The notes: generated by a model from the sequence alone, not told the origin. Shown: positions 1 to 8,562, counted from the stretch's first letter. The stretch is DNA of 64,000 nt from Pseudomonas sp. KU43P (GCF_033095865.1 NZ_AP019365.1:3259501-3323500), one strand, 5' to 3'. Translations and numbers: made by a program.

Positions 1-541
1 CGGGTTCCTTGGTGGCGGCGAACACCTTAAGCCCAAGCGCCTTGCCCAGCTGCACGAAGGCAGGCCCGGCGCAGTGGCTGGCGTCGGTCACCAGGGCGGT
101 CTGCCCAGCCTTGGCCCGCGCCAGGTCGACGTAGGCAAAGTAGGCGATCAGCAACGGCGTGTAGTGCACGCTGGCCTCGATCGGCGTGAGCACGTCGGGG
201 TAACGGGTGATGGCCGTGCGCGGCAGGACGATGACATCGCCGTACACCGGATGCTCGTTGGCGCTGGCGGCCGGGAAGCTGGCGACCCGGTCACCCACCG
301 CGATATCGTCGACACCCTCGCCGACCATCGTCACCACCCCTGCCATCTCGCTGCCGATACCGGCCGGCAGGCGGGCCTGGGACGGCGCCAGGTTCTGCCG
401 CCAGAGCACGTCGTACCAGCTCACGCCGATCGCCTCGACGCGGATCTGCACCTCGCCGACGGCTGGAGACGGTTCGGCCTGTTCCTCGCAACGGAGCACA
501 TCGGCAGCGCCGAACTTGTGGAAACGGATCATGCGGGACAT
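1..541 (-). CDS. Zinc-type/quinone MDR oxidoreductase, partial (5' part)
   Basis: Only the first 180 codons are inside the window; the gene runs off the left edge. The reading frame on the minus strand begins MSRMIRFHKFG and shows the GroES-like N-terminal domain of medium-chain dehydrogenases/reductases, with the stretch AGIGSEMAGVV and VGDRVA (about residues 55-85). It then enters the Rossmann part (GQTALVTDASHCAG, about residue 150). The catalytic-zinc cysteine region looks more like the quinone-oxidoreductase branch, so NAD(P)H-dependent quinone or enal reduction is likely, but the substrate is unknown. A GAGGT ribosome site lies 5 nt before the ATG at 541. It is transcribed away from the LysR gene at 748, the usual target/regulator arrangement. 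Confidence 0.85.
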   Translation of the reverse strand, partial: MSRMIRFHKFGAADVLRCEEQAEPSPAVGEVQIRVEAIGVSWYDVLWRQNLAPSQARLPAGIGSEMAGVVTMVGEGVDDIAVGDRVASFPAASANEHPVYGDVIVLPRTAITRYPDVLTPIEASVHYTPLLIAYFAYVDLARAKAGQTALVTDASHCAGPAFVQLGKALGLKVFAATKEP

Positions 542-747
542 CGCATACCTCGCCTGTGTGAATCTCGTATTACCACGGACTTTATCCGGGCTTTAGCCGT
601 TAGACCATCAGTGGCCGTTAATAGTCGACATGCCTGTCATCGATTGGGCACCTGGCTTTCCTGTGCATTGGCCCCCGGAAATCGGTGCAGGGTAACAGCC
701 TTTGGCCTTAAGATTCACCCCTGCCCCACTTTAGGCGAAGCACACCG

Positions 748-1662
748 ATGAATCGAAACGACCTGCGTCGCGTAGACCTCAACTTGCTGATCGTGTTCGA
801 AACCCTGATGCACGAGCGCAGCGTGACCCGTGCTGCCGAGAAGCTGTTCCTCGGCCAGCCGGCGATCAGTGCGGCGCTGTCGCGCCTGCGCAACCTGTTC
901 GACGACCCGCTGTTTGTGCGCACCGGCCGCAGCATGGAACCCTCGGCCCGCGCCCACGAGATCTTCGCCCTGCTGTCCCCGGCGCTGGATTCGATTTCCA
1001 CCGCCGTCAGCCGCGCTGCCGAGTTCGACCCGGCCACCAGCAACGCGGTGTTTCGCATCGGCCTGTCGGACGACGCCGAATTCGCCCTGCTGCCGCAACT
1101 GCTCAAGCGCATTCGCGCCGAAGCGCCCGGCATTGTCCTGGTGGTGCGCCGGGTCAACTACCTGCTGATGCCCACCCTGTTGGCCTCGGGCGAAATTTCG
1201 GTGGGCGTGAGCTACACCAGCGACCTGCCGGCCAACGCCAAGCGCAAGGTACTGCGCCGCAGTATGCCCAAGCTGCTGCGCGCCGACAGCGTGCCCGGCA
1301 GCATCACCCTCGACGATTTCTGCGCCCGCCCGCATGCGCTGGTGTCGTTCGCGGGCGACCTGTCCGGCTTCATCGACGAGGCACTGGAGGAGATAGGCCG
1401 CAAGCGCCATGTGGTGCTGGCGGTGCCGCAGTTCAACGGGTTGGGAAGCTTGCTGGCGGGCACCGATATCGTTGCCACGGTGCCGGATTACACAGCCGAT
1501 GCACTGACGGCGGCGGGCGGGTTGCGCGCGGAGGACCTGCCGATCGAGGTGCGCAGTTTCGAGCTGCATATGGCCTGGCGGGGGGCGCAGGACAATGACC
1601 CAGCGGAGCGCTGGTTGCGGTCGCGGATACAGATGTTCTTCGGCGACCCTGACAGTTTCTAG
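748..1662 (+). CDS. LysR-family transcriptional regulator
   Basis: A 304-residue protein of normal LysR length. Residues 1-65 form the winged HTH (DLRRVDLNLLIVFETLMHE, then RSVTRAAEKLFLGQPAISAA), followed by a co-inducer domain of two Rossmann-like lobes. The opening DLNLLIVF and the DPLFVRTGRSMEPS wing place it in the NodD/LinR-like branch of LysR proteins. It is divergent from the MDR oxidoreductase across about 206 bp, which must hold both promoters, so that gene is the most probable target. The effector cannot be deduced. Confidence 0.9.
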   Translation: MNRNDLRRVDLNLLIVFETLMHERSVTRAAEKLFLGQPAISAALSRLRNLFDDPLFVRTGRSMEPSARAHEIFALLSPALDSISTAVSRAAEFDPATSNAVFRIGLSDDAEFALLPQLLKRIRAEAPGIVLVVRRVNYLLMPTLLASGEISVGVSYTSDLPANAKRKVLRRSMPKLLRADSVPGSITLDDFCARPHALVSFAGDLSGFIDEALEEIGRKRHVVLAVPQFNGLGSLLAGTDIVATVPDYTADALTAAGGLRAEDLPIEVRSFELHMAWRGAQDNDPAERWLRSRIQMFFGDPDSF

Positions 1663-1706
1663 CCGTCGTCGGGCAGGCTGTTGGAGCAAGGGCAGCAGAC
1701 GGCTTG

Positions 1707-1737
1707 AAAAAAGGGCCGGTAAAAATCTTCACCGGCC
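1707..1737 (-). terminator. Rho-independent terminator of the cqsA-like gene
   Basis: GGCCGGT (1714-1720) pairs with ACCGGCC (1731-1737). Read on the minus strand the stem is followed by six T (complement of 1707-1712). It sits about 150 bp past the stop of the minus-strand gene ending at 1890. Confidence 0.7.
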
Positions 1738-1889
1738 ACACCGCCAATACCCGGCGGCTACTCCTCGTACATGACCTGAGCGATCAGAACAGCGGCAATG
1801 TATAGCTCACGATCAGCCGGTTACCTGCTTTCTTTCGTCCGCTCACCCTCAGCGGTCACGTTACACAGGAACCGGGCATAGAGGCCCGC

Positions 1890-3065
1890 TCATGAGCGGT
1901 GCCAAACGTCGACACAGCGCCTGACGAGTGTGTCTGCCTGATCTTGAGTCACGCCACTATGCAGAGAAAGCCTTATCAAGGCATGCCGTCGAGGAGTCGC
2001 CGGGGCGCAAAACACCGAGCCATAAATGCCCTCACTTTCCAAGGCATCACGAAGACGCATAGTCTGGCTTTCACTGCCTCCTTCCAGGGCTATGATCTGT
2101 TGCGTACCGGGGCTCATGGGTATCTCTGCGTGCTGCAGGGCCTGCCGGACACGGCTGCTGATGGCGTGCAAGTGCACACGGCGATCTTCTACCTTTCTCA
2201 GTTTCCTCAAAGCGGCTTCGATCCAGGCCAATTCATGATCAAGTAATGCAGAACTGAAACACACGGGATAGGCGGCCATCATGAAGTAGTCCTTGAACCT
2301 CTTCGGACAACCGACCAGCCCTGCACGGCCCGCGAACGCCTTGGCCAAGCTGACAGTAATGAAATGGACATGCTCTTCAAGCTTGAGCGTCTGCGTTACA
2401 GTCGCCCCACCACTCCCGAAAACACCCAGTGAGTGAGACTCATCCACGACCAATACACATTGGGTTTCGGACGACACAACTGCAATATCAGCCAACTCAC
2501 AAAGGCTACCGTTCGTGCTGTAGATGGCATCGACGGCGATGATCCCAGGCCCAGTGCTGCGGATCTTTTGACGAAGGCTTTCAGCATTGTTGTGCCGAAA
2601 CGGAAAAACCGGAGCCCCCACAGCCCGTGCGCCGTACCAAAGTGACATGTGCGCTAGATGGTCAAGATAAACAGGTGTTCGCTCATCGGCGATCGCTTGC
2701 AACAGCCCGGTATTAGCTACCCACCCGGACTGACAGAGAATACTGTCACTCACACCGGCATAGTGGGCAAGCGCCGACTCCAAACGGCGTGTCGCACTGC
2801 GTTCATCCTGAAAAACAGGAGACATCAACACGTGAGCTGCCGTCTTGTGCAGAGCGTTAATTTGAGCCTGTTGTAATGACCGCTCATTTGAAAGGCAAAG
2901 GTAATCATTACTAGACAGTCGCAGTCCGTCAGGCGTCGGCGAGGCACCATGCAGTAGGTGTCGCCCACCCCACTCTTCCCCCATGCGACTACGCTGAAAA
3001 GATTCGATGCGAGAGGCCACAAACTGCGGCAAGGCACTGACATGGTCACCGGTGTCCATGGCCAT
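1890..3065 (-). CDS. cqsA: CqsA-like alpha-oxoamine synthase (autoinducer synthase family)
   Basis: A PLP-dependent alpha-oxoamine synthase (KBL/AONS/SPT family, fold-type I) of about 391 residues. It carries stretches I recognise from Vibrio CqsA: WGGRHLLHG near residue 33, SNDYL, LCQSGWVANTGLLQ near 110, YLDHLAHMSLW, GPGIIAVDAIYST, VVDESHSLG (Asp208, His211), SLAKAFAGRAG with the PLP lysine at about 242, and GSVFCAPAT near the end. CqsA joins an acyl-CoA with an amino-acid-derived substrate to make alpha-hydroxyketone-type signals. The frame is open back to a TTG at 3110. ATG 3065 or 3059 gives the usual family length (V. cholerae CqsA is about 389 aa). No CqsS-like sensor kinase is adjacent. 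Base composition looks AT-richer than the neighbours, and a transposase scrap lies upstream, so transfer is likely. The exact product is unknown; another acyl-ketone is possible. Confidence 0.8.
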   Translation of the reverse strand: MAMDTGDHVSALPQFVASRIESFQRSRMGEEWGGRHLLHGASPTPDGLRLSSNDYLCLSNERSLQQAQINALHKTAAHVLMSPVFQDERSATRRLESALAHYAGVSDSILCQSGWVANTGLLQAIADERTPVYLDHLAHMSLWYGARAVGAPVFPFRHNNAESLRQKIRSTGPGIIAVDAIYSTNGSLCELADIAVVSSETQCVLVVDESHSLGVFGSGGATVTQTLKLEEHVHFITVSLAKAFAGRAGLVGCPKRFKDYFMMAAYPVCFSSALLDHELAWIEAALRKLRKVEDRRVHLHAISSRVRQALQHAEIPMSPGTQQIIALEGGSESQTMRLRDALESEGIYGSVFCAPATPRRHALIRLSLHSGVTQDQADTLVRRCVDVWHRS

Positions 3066-3177
3066 GGTGAACCCAGAGTGGTTGGCGATAGCGACATTGG
3101 AACTCGCCAACAGCGATCAAGATACTGGCAAAAATACCAGGTATGGCATCATCGCCATTGAAAACCCTCCCATTCGC

Positions 3178-3262
3178 CCAGCACTTGAATCAGGCTTAGA
3201 TGCAAATTGTTGGGATAACGCCGTAGCTGAAAGCCGCTTTGCCAGATTGAAGCGCGAAGATT
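3178..3262 (+). pseudogene. IS3-family transposase (OrfB) remnant
   Basis: The plus-strand frame reads DANCWDNAVAESRFARLKRE, which corresponds to the conserved NCWDNAxxESFFxxLK motif around the last catalytic Glu of IS3-type OrfB (DDE) transposases. Nothing else of the transposase is recognisable on either side, and the similarity stops where the C-terminus of the YdeI-like gene begins. It is a scar between the cqsA-like gene and its neighbour, not a functional element. Confidence 0.7.
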
Positions 3263-3816
3263 CAATGATCTTCCGCCTCAGGTGCTCGGAAAGCCTTGCT
3301 GTAGTACCCAGACGGGTCGAAACAGCAAACATGCTTCTTGCCGGATGCAAGCATGTCGCATGCGGTGGCAATGCGTTTGGCGCGCGTCGCGGGTTGCTTG
3401 GCAGCAGTCATCCAATGTATCCAGTCTACTCGGGCGAGGGTCGTCGTCTTGCTCCACACCAGGCGAGCCTCAGGCGCAGCTGCCAATGCCTCCTGAAAAT
3501 CCGCTGGAATCTCAGGTTCGGGCTCCTCCTTCACAGGAGTCAACTCCAGTACAACAGTGTCGCCAATGGCCGCATTTGCGGCTTCGAGTAACGCAGTACC
3601 GATCTGCAGCCAGTGGCTGAGCTGACCATCTGGCTCCAGGGTGGCCCGGAAAGGATGCCCGTTCACTGTGCCTTCAACAGTCGTCCTTCCTCGCCTGGGA
3701 AGCGTTGCACTTGCATCTTTTGGCAGAACGACGAACGCCCATGCCGAACCGTTTCCAGGTTTCGCCGGACGGAGAAGCTTGGCTTCGAATCGGCTTGTCA
3801 CATTGTTTGCTGACAT
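3262..3816 (-). CDS. YdeI/OmpD-associated family protein with DUF1905 domain
   Basis: A 184-residue protein. The N-terminal half (FEAKLLRPAKPG, AWAFVVLPKDASATLPRRGRTTVEGTVNG) is a DUF1905 beta-barrel. The C-terminal part (PADFQEALAAAP, then DWIHWMTAAKQPATRAKRIATACDMLASGKK) matches the bacteriocin-protection YdeI/OmpD-associated helical module. Its biochemical function is unknown; family members have been linked to peptide or antimicrobial resistance. The start has a GAGGTC ribosome site. It lies 15 bp behind the MocR gene on the same strand, so the two may be cotranscribed. The stop falls at the border of the transposase scrap, so the last residues may have been altered by that insertion. Confidence 0.75.
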   Translation of the reverse strand: MSANNVTSRFEAKLLRPAKPGNGSAWAFVVLPKDASATLPRRGRTTVEGTVNGHPFRATLEPDGQLSHWLQIGTALLEAANAAIGDTVVLELTPVKEEPEPEIPADFQEALAAAPEARLVWSKTTTLARVDWIHWMTAAKQPATRAKRIATACDMLASGKKHVCCFDPSGYYSKAFRAPEAEDH

Positions 3817-3831
3817 TGCTTGACCTCGCGA

Positions 3832-5214
3832 CTAAGTACTCAGTGCCCGTTTCAATACCTCGAAGATTTTGCCGTCTTCCGATTGGGCAACGTTGAAACG
3901 CAGAAAGTCCCCTGCAGTCATGGACTGGCTGAAGGCATTTCCTGGCGCCAGTACGACACCTTCCTTCAGGCAGGTTCTGGCCAGCGTAGCTGCATCCTTG
4001 CCCTGTGGGAGCTGGCACCAGAGGTACATGCCTGCCTGGGGAATCATCCAGGGCTTGATACCAATGGCCTGAAGCCTCGCTACCGCTCTGTCCATCGACT
4101 CGGCCAACCTGAGGCGAACACTCTCCATGTGCTTGCGATACCCGCTATCAGTAATCGCTTGATGGATGATGTCCGCAGCCAAACGCCCGGCCCCGAATGT
4201 GGTGGCAATCTTGAGGTCTAGCAGGCTTTCGATCCATTCACGGCGGGCGGCGATGTAGCCGCATCGGATTGAAGCGGAGATGGTTTTGGAGAAGCTGCCT
4301 ATCTGGATGACACGAGAGAGGCCATCGAAGGCAGACAGCCGTGGCGCGGGCGTATTCTCGAAATCCGCGAAGATGTCGTCCTCTACGATGATGAGGCTGG
4401 AGGTGTCGGCCAGCTTCAGCAGCCTGTGCGCAGTGACCGGGGACAGCGTGGCCCCGGTCGGGTTGTGGATACCGGAATTGGTCATGTACAACCTGGGGGA
4501 ATGCTTTAGCAGAGCAGCGGCGAACCTATCGATGTCCGGGCCCGTCGCCGTGTAGGGTACGCCTACAACATTCACCCTGTGCGCTTTCAGGATTGCGTGA
4601 AAATTGAAATAGCAGGGGTCGTCAACCAGGACGGTATCTCCCGGTTCCAGCAGAAAACGGCAAATCAGGTCGATGGCGTGAGTGCCGGAGTCAGTGAGCA
4701 TGATCTGCTCCAGAGGCGCTTGGGTGCCGATGCCAGCCAGCCGTCGCGACAGGAATTGCCTGAGCGGCAGATGCCCAAGTGGTGAAGCGTATTCAGCCAG
4801 TTTCACGGCGTCTGAACGGGCAGCGCTGCGAAGCGCCTTACGCATGCCGGCTTCGTACAGCCAGGATGGAGGTAGCCACCCGCACCCTGGTTTCAATGCA
4901 TCGCTGGCGGTTTCGAGAGACTGGCGTGAAATCCACAGCGGGTCGACTTCTCGATCGAGCCTAGGGCCCATTTCGGTCAGTACCAATGGCGCCACTGGCC
5001 CAGCTACGTAGTAGCCGGAGCCAGGCCGAGCGCTGAGTACGCCCTCTGCCATCAACCGTTCATAGGCCTCTAGGACGGTTGAAACCGACACCTGCATGGT
5101 CTGGGCCATTGCGCGGACTGAAGGTATTTTCGCACCTGGCGTGTAGGTTCGAGAGGCTATCCTGGACTGGATCTCACCCATGACGGTTCGAATCAGCGTT
5201 GCGCTCCGTTTCAT
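3832..5214 (-). CDS. MocR/GntR-type PLP-dependent transcriptional regulator
   Basis: A 460-residue fusion. A GntR winged HTH covers about residues 1-70 (GAKIPSVRAMAQTMQVSVST, ERLMAEGVLSARPGSGYYV), then a fold-type I aminotransferase-like domain covers about 95-460. It has the PLP landmarks TNSGIHNPTG, IIVEDD (Asp279/280) and GSFSKT with the Schiff-base lysine at about 310. MocR proteins use PLP or its adducts as sensor and usually control a divergent gene. The frame is open further upstream, but ATG 5214, with GAGGGCGAG in front, starts exactly at the HTH. It is divergent from the DMT exporter at 5336, separated by 121 bp with direct and inverted repeats. That exporter is the probable target. 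Confidence 0.9.
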   Translation of the reverse strand: MKRSATLIRTVMGEIQSRIASRTYTPGAKIPSVRAMAQTMQVSVSTVLEAYERLMAEGVLSARPGSGYYVAGPVAPLVLTEMGPRLDREVDPLWISRQSLETASDALKPGCGWLPPSWLYEAGMRKALRSAARSDAVKLAEYASPLGHLPLRQFLSRRLAGIGTQAPLEQIMLTDSGTHAIDLICRFLLEPGDTVLVDDPCYFNFHAILKAHRVNVVGVPYTATGPDIDRFAAALLKHSPRLYMTNSGIHNPTGATLSPVTAHRLLKLADTSSLIIVEDDIFADFENTPAPRLSAFDGLSRVIQIGSFSKTISASIRCGYIAARREWIESLLDLKIATTFGAGRLAADIIHQAITDSGYRKHMESVRLRLAESMDRAVARLQAIGIKPWMIPQAGMYLWCQLPQGKDAATLARTCLKEGVVLAPGNAFSQSMTAGDFLRFNVAQSEDGKIFEVLKRALST

Positions 5215-5223
5215 CTCGCCCTC

Positions 5224-5273
5224 AACTGTACTGGATTCATATGCATAACAGTTCGGTTTAACTGTTCTGGATT
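5224..5273. promoter_or_regulatory. Putative MocR operator: direct repeats plus palindrome
   Basis: AACTGTACTGGATT (5224-5237) and AACTGTTCTGGATT (5260-5273) are direct repeats matching at 13 of 14 positions, 36 bp apart start to start. The second copy also forms an inverted repeat with AACAGTT at 5247-5253 (AACAGTT-N6-AACTGTT). MocR dimers are known to bind direct repeats in such divergent gaps. Confidence 0.6.
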
Positions 5274-5335
5274 GTACATGGCCTTGATGAGCCCGTGAGT
5301 GCTGTAATGCGCCCTGACTTGTCGAGGACTGGGCG

Positions 5336-6205
5336 ATGGAAAGATCAACGAACGGGTGGATTAACGGTTTCATAGGCGTCGCAATCTTTGCAGGCTCGTT
5401 GCCGGCGACCCGTGTGGCAGTGGCAGACTTCGAACCTACGTTTCTGACCTGCGCCAGGGCAACGATTGCCGCTCTCCTGGGTGCGCTTTTTCTGCTCGTG
5501 CTACGCCAGCCTCGGCCTGAGCGTGCTGATGTGCCGTCATTGGCCATAACAGCGCTTGGCGTCGTTATCGGTTTTCCACTGCTGACTGCGCTGGCCCTGC
5601 AGCACATCACCTCTGCCCATTCCATTGTCTTTGTCGGGCTGCTGCCACTGTGCACCGCAGGGTTTGCCGTCTTGCGCGGCGGTGAGCGACCTCGGCCACT
5701 GTTCTGGTTGTTCTCCATGACAGGGGCCGGGATAGTCGTTGGTTATGCGTTGATGAATGGAGGAAAAGCCTCTGCGGTGGGGGACTTGCTGATGATGGCA
5801 GCGGTGGTCGTTTGTGGTTTGGGCTATGCGGAAGGGGCGCGTCTGTCGCGGACATTGGGGGGGTGGCAGGTGATCAGTTGGGCCTTGCTGGTAGCGTTAC
5901 CGTTCATGCTGGTGCTGACTATCATCAACCTCCCTGCGCCCGATGCTTTTGCCAAGGTAAGCGCCCCTTCGTGGTTCAGCTTTGGCTACGTATCACTGTT
6001 CAGCATGCTGATCGGGTTTGTGTTCTGGTATCGAGGGCTGGTCCAGGGTGGGATAGCGGCAGTCGGCCAACTACAACTCTTCCAGCCATTCATGGGGCTT
6101 GGCCTGGCAGCATTGCTGCTGCACGAGCAGGTCAGCTGGATGATGCTCGTGGTGACACTGGGTGCTGTCATCTGTGTTGCCGGGGCCAAGAAATACGGCC
6201 ACTAG
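5336..6205 (+). CDS. EamA/DMT-superfamily transporter (probable metabolite exporter)
   Basis: A 289-residue, very hydrophobic inner-membrane protein with about ten transmembrane segments in two EamA-like halves, typical of the drug/metabolite transporter superfamily. The first half includes FTCARATIAALLGALFLLV-type helices, and the second ends with FQPFMGLGLAALLLHEQVSW, a characteristic EamA repeat-2 sequence. The short soluble N-terminus and the C-terminal GAKKYGH tail are cytoplasmic by inference. Substrates of such carriers are often amino acids or purines; here none can be assigned. It is divergent from, and probably controlled by, the MocR regulator. Its stop codon TAG lies inside the CTAG target sequence of the MITE that begins directly downstream. 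Confidence 0.85.
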   Translation: MERSTNGWINGFIGVAIFAGSLPATRVAVADFEPTFLTCARATIAALLGALFLLVLRQPRPERADVPSLAITALGVVIGFPLLTALALQHITSAHSIVFVGLLPLCTAGFAVLRGGERPRPLFWLFSMTGAGIVVGYALMNGGKASAVGDLLMMAAVVVCGLGYAEGARLSRTLGGWQVISWALLVALPFMLVLTIINLPAPDAFAKVSAPSWFSFGYVSLFSMLIGFVFWYRGLVQGGIAAVGQLQLFQPFMGLGLAALLLHEQVSWMMLVVTLGAVICVAGAKKYGH

Positions 6206-6344
6206 GGTCTGTATGAAAAGTCTTGAGACGAAGGTCAGGCAAGGCGAAAACAGCCGAGGAAGCGGAGTTTACGGGTTGTACATGAGTATTCCGAGGCTGT
6301 TTTCAACGCAGCATCACCGAGTATCAAGGCTTTTCGTACAGAGC
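6206..6344. mobile_element. IS5-type MITE (non-autonomous, 139 bp) with CTAG duplication
   Basis: The ends are imperfect terminal inverted repeats: GGTCTGTATGAAAAGTCTTG at the left, and GGCTCTGTACGAAAAGCCTT on the other strand at the right, with one indel and two transitions in that stretch. A second inverted pair inside (AAAACAGCC... ...GGCTGTTTT) makes the RNA or single strand highly foldable. Four-base copies of CTAG flank it (6202-6205 and 6345-6348), fitting the YTAR target duplication of the IS5 subgroup. No coding capacity is present. Confidence 0.7.
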
Positions 6345-6372
6345 CTAGAGAAGCGTCGCAAGATACTGGGCC

Positions 6373-6416
6373 TACCTAGCATGGCCCTGACCACCTGACC
6401 AGGGCCATGCTAGGTA
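6373..6416 (-). terminator. Strong hairpin after the BCCT transporter gene
   Basis: A perfect 17-bp inverted repeat, TACCTAGCATGGCCCTG (6373-6389) with its complement at 6400-6416 and a 10-nt loop, lies 4 nt beyond the stop codon of the minus-strand betT-like gene. There is no long T run, but the position and stem strength suit transcript termination or 3'-end protection. It would also block read-through from the plus-strand DMT gene. Confidence 0.65.
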
Positions 6417-6420
6417 ACCT

Positions 6421-8394
6421 TCAGCTCACCACATGCAGGTAGTGCAAGTGGCGCTCGTACTGGTCGAGGATATCCCCGATCACATCCTCGCGGCTCCACC
6501 CCATGATGTCATAGTCCTGGCCACCCTCGCGCAGGTGCACTTCGGCACGGAAATACTTGCGGGCATCGGCGCCGTCTTCGGTATCACGCATGATGAAGCT
6601 GGGGGTATTGAACGCGCGTGGCCGCACTTCGTAGAGGAAACGCCCCTCGCCAGCATGAGAAAGCTCGAGGGCCACGCGCCCGTCCTCACGCTCATTCACC
6701 GTCACTTCATAACCCTGCTTGCGCAGTTCGAGGGCGACCTCCTCGCAGGCGGGCCGAACCACTTCGGTGATGAAGCGGTTGACATGAGCGCGGCGCGGCA
6801 TCATCGCGATATTACGCAATCGGCGTTGCCAACCGCCGTGCGGGTGCCGGGTATGCCGAGGGCCAGGTAATGCCTGGTTGCGCAATCCGCGGCGCGTGGC
6901 ATCCAGGCTGAGGGCCTTGAACAAGCCCCAGATGGCGACCAAGAGGATGACCGCAAAAGGCAAGGCGCTGGCGATGGTCGCTGTCTGCAGCGCCTTGAGC
7001 CCATTGGCCAGTAACAATGCAATCGCGACAGCGCCGATGCTTACCGACCAGAAGATGCGTTGCCACAAGGGGGAATGGCCTTGTCCGGTCGAGGCCAGCA
7101 TGTCTACCACAAGCGCCCCAGAATCCGCCGAAGTCACGAAGAAAACGACCACCATCAACACCGCGATCAGTGACACCACGCTGGAGAACGGGAAGTGTTC
7201 AAGGAATGCGAACAACGCCAGGGAACTGTCCTGGGCGACCACCGCAGCCAAGTCCTTCACGCCATCGTTGAGGATCATGTGAATCGCCGAGTCACCGAAT
7301 ACCGTCATCCACAGCAGGGTGAACCCTGCCGGTACGAACAGCACGCCGCAGACAAACTCGCGAATCGTTCGCCCGCGGGAAATGCGAGCGATGAACAGCC
7401 CCACGAAAGGCGACCAGGACAACCACCACCCCCAGTACAACAAGGTCCAGCCACCGATCCAGTCGGTGGGTTCATACGCATAGAGGTTGAACGTTTTGTT
7501 GACGATGTCCGAAAGATAGGCGCCGGTGTTCTGGATGTAGGTCTGCAGCAGAAACACCGTAGGCCCGAACAACAGCACGAACACCATCAGCACGACCGCC
7601 AGCCCCAGGTTGAGCTCCGACAGAATACGAATCCCCTTGTCCAGGCCGCTGGCCACCGAAAGCGTCGCCAAGGCGCAGGTGGCGGTAATGAGCACCACTT
7701 GCACCGTGGCATTTACCGGCAGGCCGAACACATGGTGAAAACCACTGTTGATCTGCAGCACGCCGTAACCCAGGGAAGTGGCGACGCCAAAGACCGTACC
7801 GAGGATGGCAAAAACGTCCACGGCATGACCGATGGGCCCGTAGATCCGCTCACCTATCAATGGATACAGCGCCGAGCGCAAGGTCAGTGGTAAACCGTTG
7901 CGGAAACTGAAGTAGGCCAGAATCAGCGCGACGATGGCATAGATCGCCCAGGCGTGGAGCCCCCAGTGGAAGAAGGTGATCTTCATCGCTTCACGGGCCG
8001 CTGCGACTGTCCCAGGGTCACCCACAGGCGGCGTGGTGAAATGCATCACCGGCTCTGCCACGCCGAAGAACATCAGCCCGATACCCATGCCTGCCGAGAA
8101 AAGCATGGCAAACCAGCTGCTCTTGGGGTAGTCGGGCTCGCTGTGGTCCGGCCCCAACTTGATGTCGCCGTAGCGGCTGACGGCCAGAAAAACCACGCTG
8201 ATCAGCACCAGAGCCACTGTGAGAATGTAGAACCAGCTGGCGTTGGTGATGATCCATTGCTGAACCTGTTCGAACAACGCCTGGGCATGCTCCTGAAATG
8301 CCGTGGCATACAACACCAGAAGGAATATCAGTACTGCACTGGTGTAGAAGACAGGTGGATTGAGGGTGCTCCTCGGGTTCGGGGCTGCAGCCAT
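6421..8394 (-). CDS. betT: BCCT-family choline/betaine transporter (BetT-like)
   Basis: A protein of 657 residues with about 12 transmembrane segments. The BCCT signature is clear: GMGIGLMFFGVAEPVMHF, then the tryptophan-rich segment WTLLYWGWWLSWSPFVGLFI followed by ARISRGRTIREF, and TSADSGALVVDML. Members take up choline, betaine, carnitine or DMSP with Na+ or H+ symport. The long hydrophilic C-terminus of about 140 residues is typical of BetT, where it senses osmotic state. Start ATG 8394 is preceded by AAGGAGA; an in-frame upstream extension exists but lacks a site. It is divergent from the ClC gene. With the ABC system and DddP 5-10 kb away it suggests a locus rich in quaternary-amine and sulfonium uptake, but choline as substrate is an inference from family. 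Confidence 0.88.
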   Translation of the reverse strand: MAAAPNPRSTLNPPVFYTSAVLIFLLVLYATAFQEHAQALFEQVQQWIITNASWFYILTVALVLISVVFLAVSRYGDIKLGPDHSEPDYPKSSWFAMLFSAGMGIGLMFFGVAEPVMHFTTPPVGDPGTVAAAREAMKITFFHWGLHAWAIYAIVALILAYFSFRNGLPLTLRSALYPLIGERIYGPIGHAVDVFAILGTVFGVATSLGYGVLQINSGFHHVFGLPVNATVQVVLITATCALATLSVASGLDKGIRILSELNLGLAVVLMVFVLLFGPTVFLLQTYIQNTGAYLSDIVNKTFNLYAYEPTDWIGGWTLLYWGWWLSWSPFVGLFIARISRGRTIREFVCGVLFVPAGFTLLWMTVFGDSAIHMILNDGVKDLAAVVAQDSSLALFAFLEHFPFSSVVSLIAVLMVVVFFVTSADSGALVVDMLASTGQGHSPLWQRIFWSVSIGAVAIALLLANGLKALQTATIASALPFAVILLVAIWGLFKALSLDATRRGLRNQALPGPRHTRHPHGGWQRRLRNIAMMPRRAHVNRFITEVVRPACEEVALELRKQGYEVTVNEREDGRVALELSHAGEGRFLYEVRPRAFNTPSFIMRDTEDGADARKYFRAEVHLREGGQDYDIMGWSREDVIGDILDQYERHLHYLHVVS

Positions 8395-8562
8395 AACGGC
8401 AGTTCTCCTTCGTGGGTCGATGAGCACAGGGCTCCCGGGCACGGTGACCTGCTGCAAGACTAGCAGCCAGGAAAACGCCGGTTGGCGTACGACCTCGGTC
8501 GGTTCTCCCGGCTCGGGAAATCAAGCCATACTCTTCCTTTCTCCAAAACGACTGTAAGCACG

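Noticed and set aside
5215..5718. N-terminal extension of the MocR regulator by 168 residues
   Set aside because: The extension covers the operator and the start of the divergent DMT gene; the ATG at 5214 has a ribosome site and begins exactly at the HTH.
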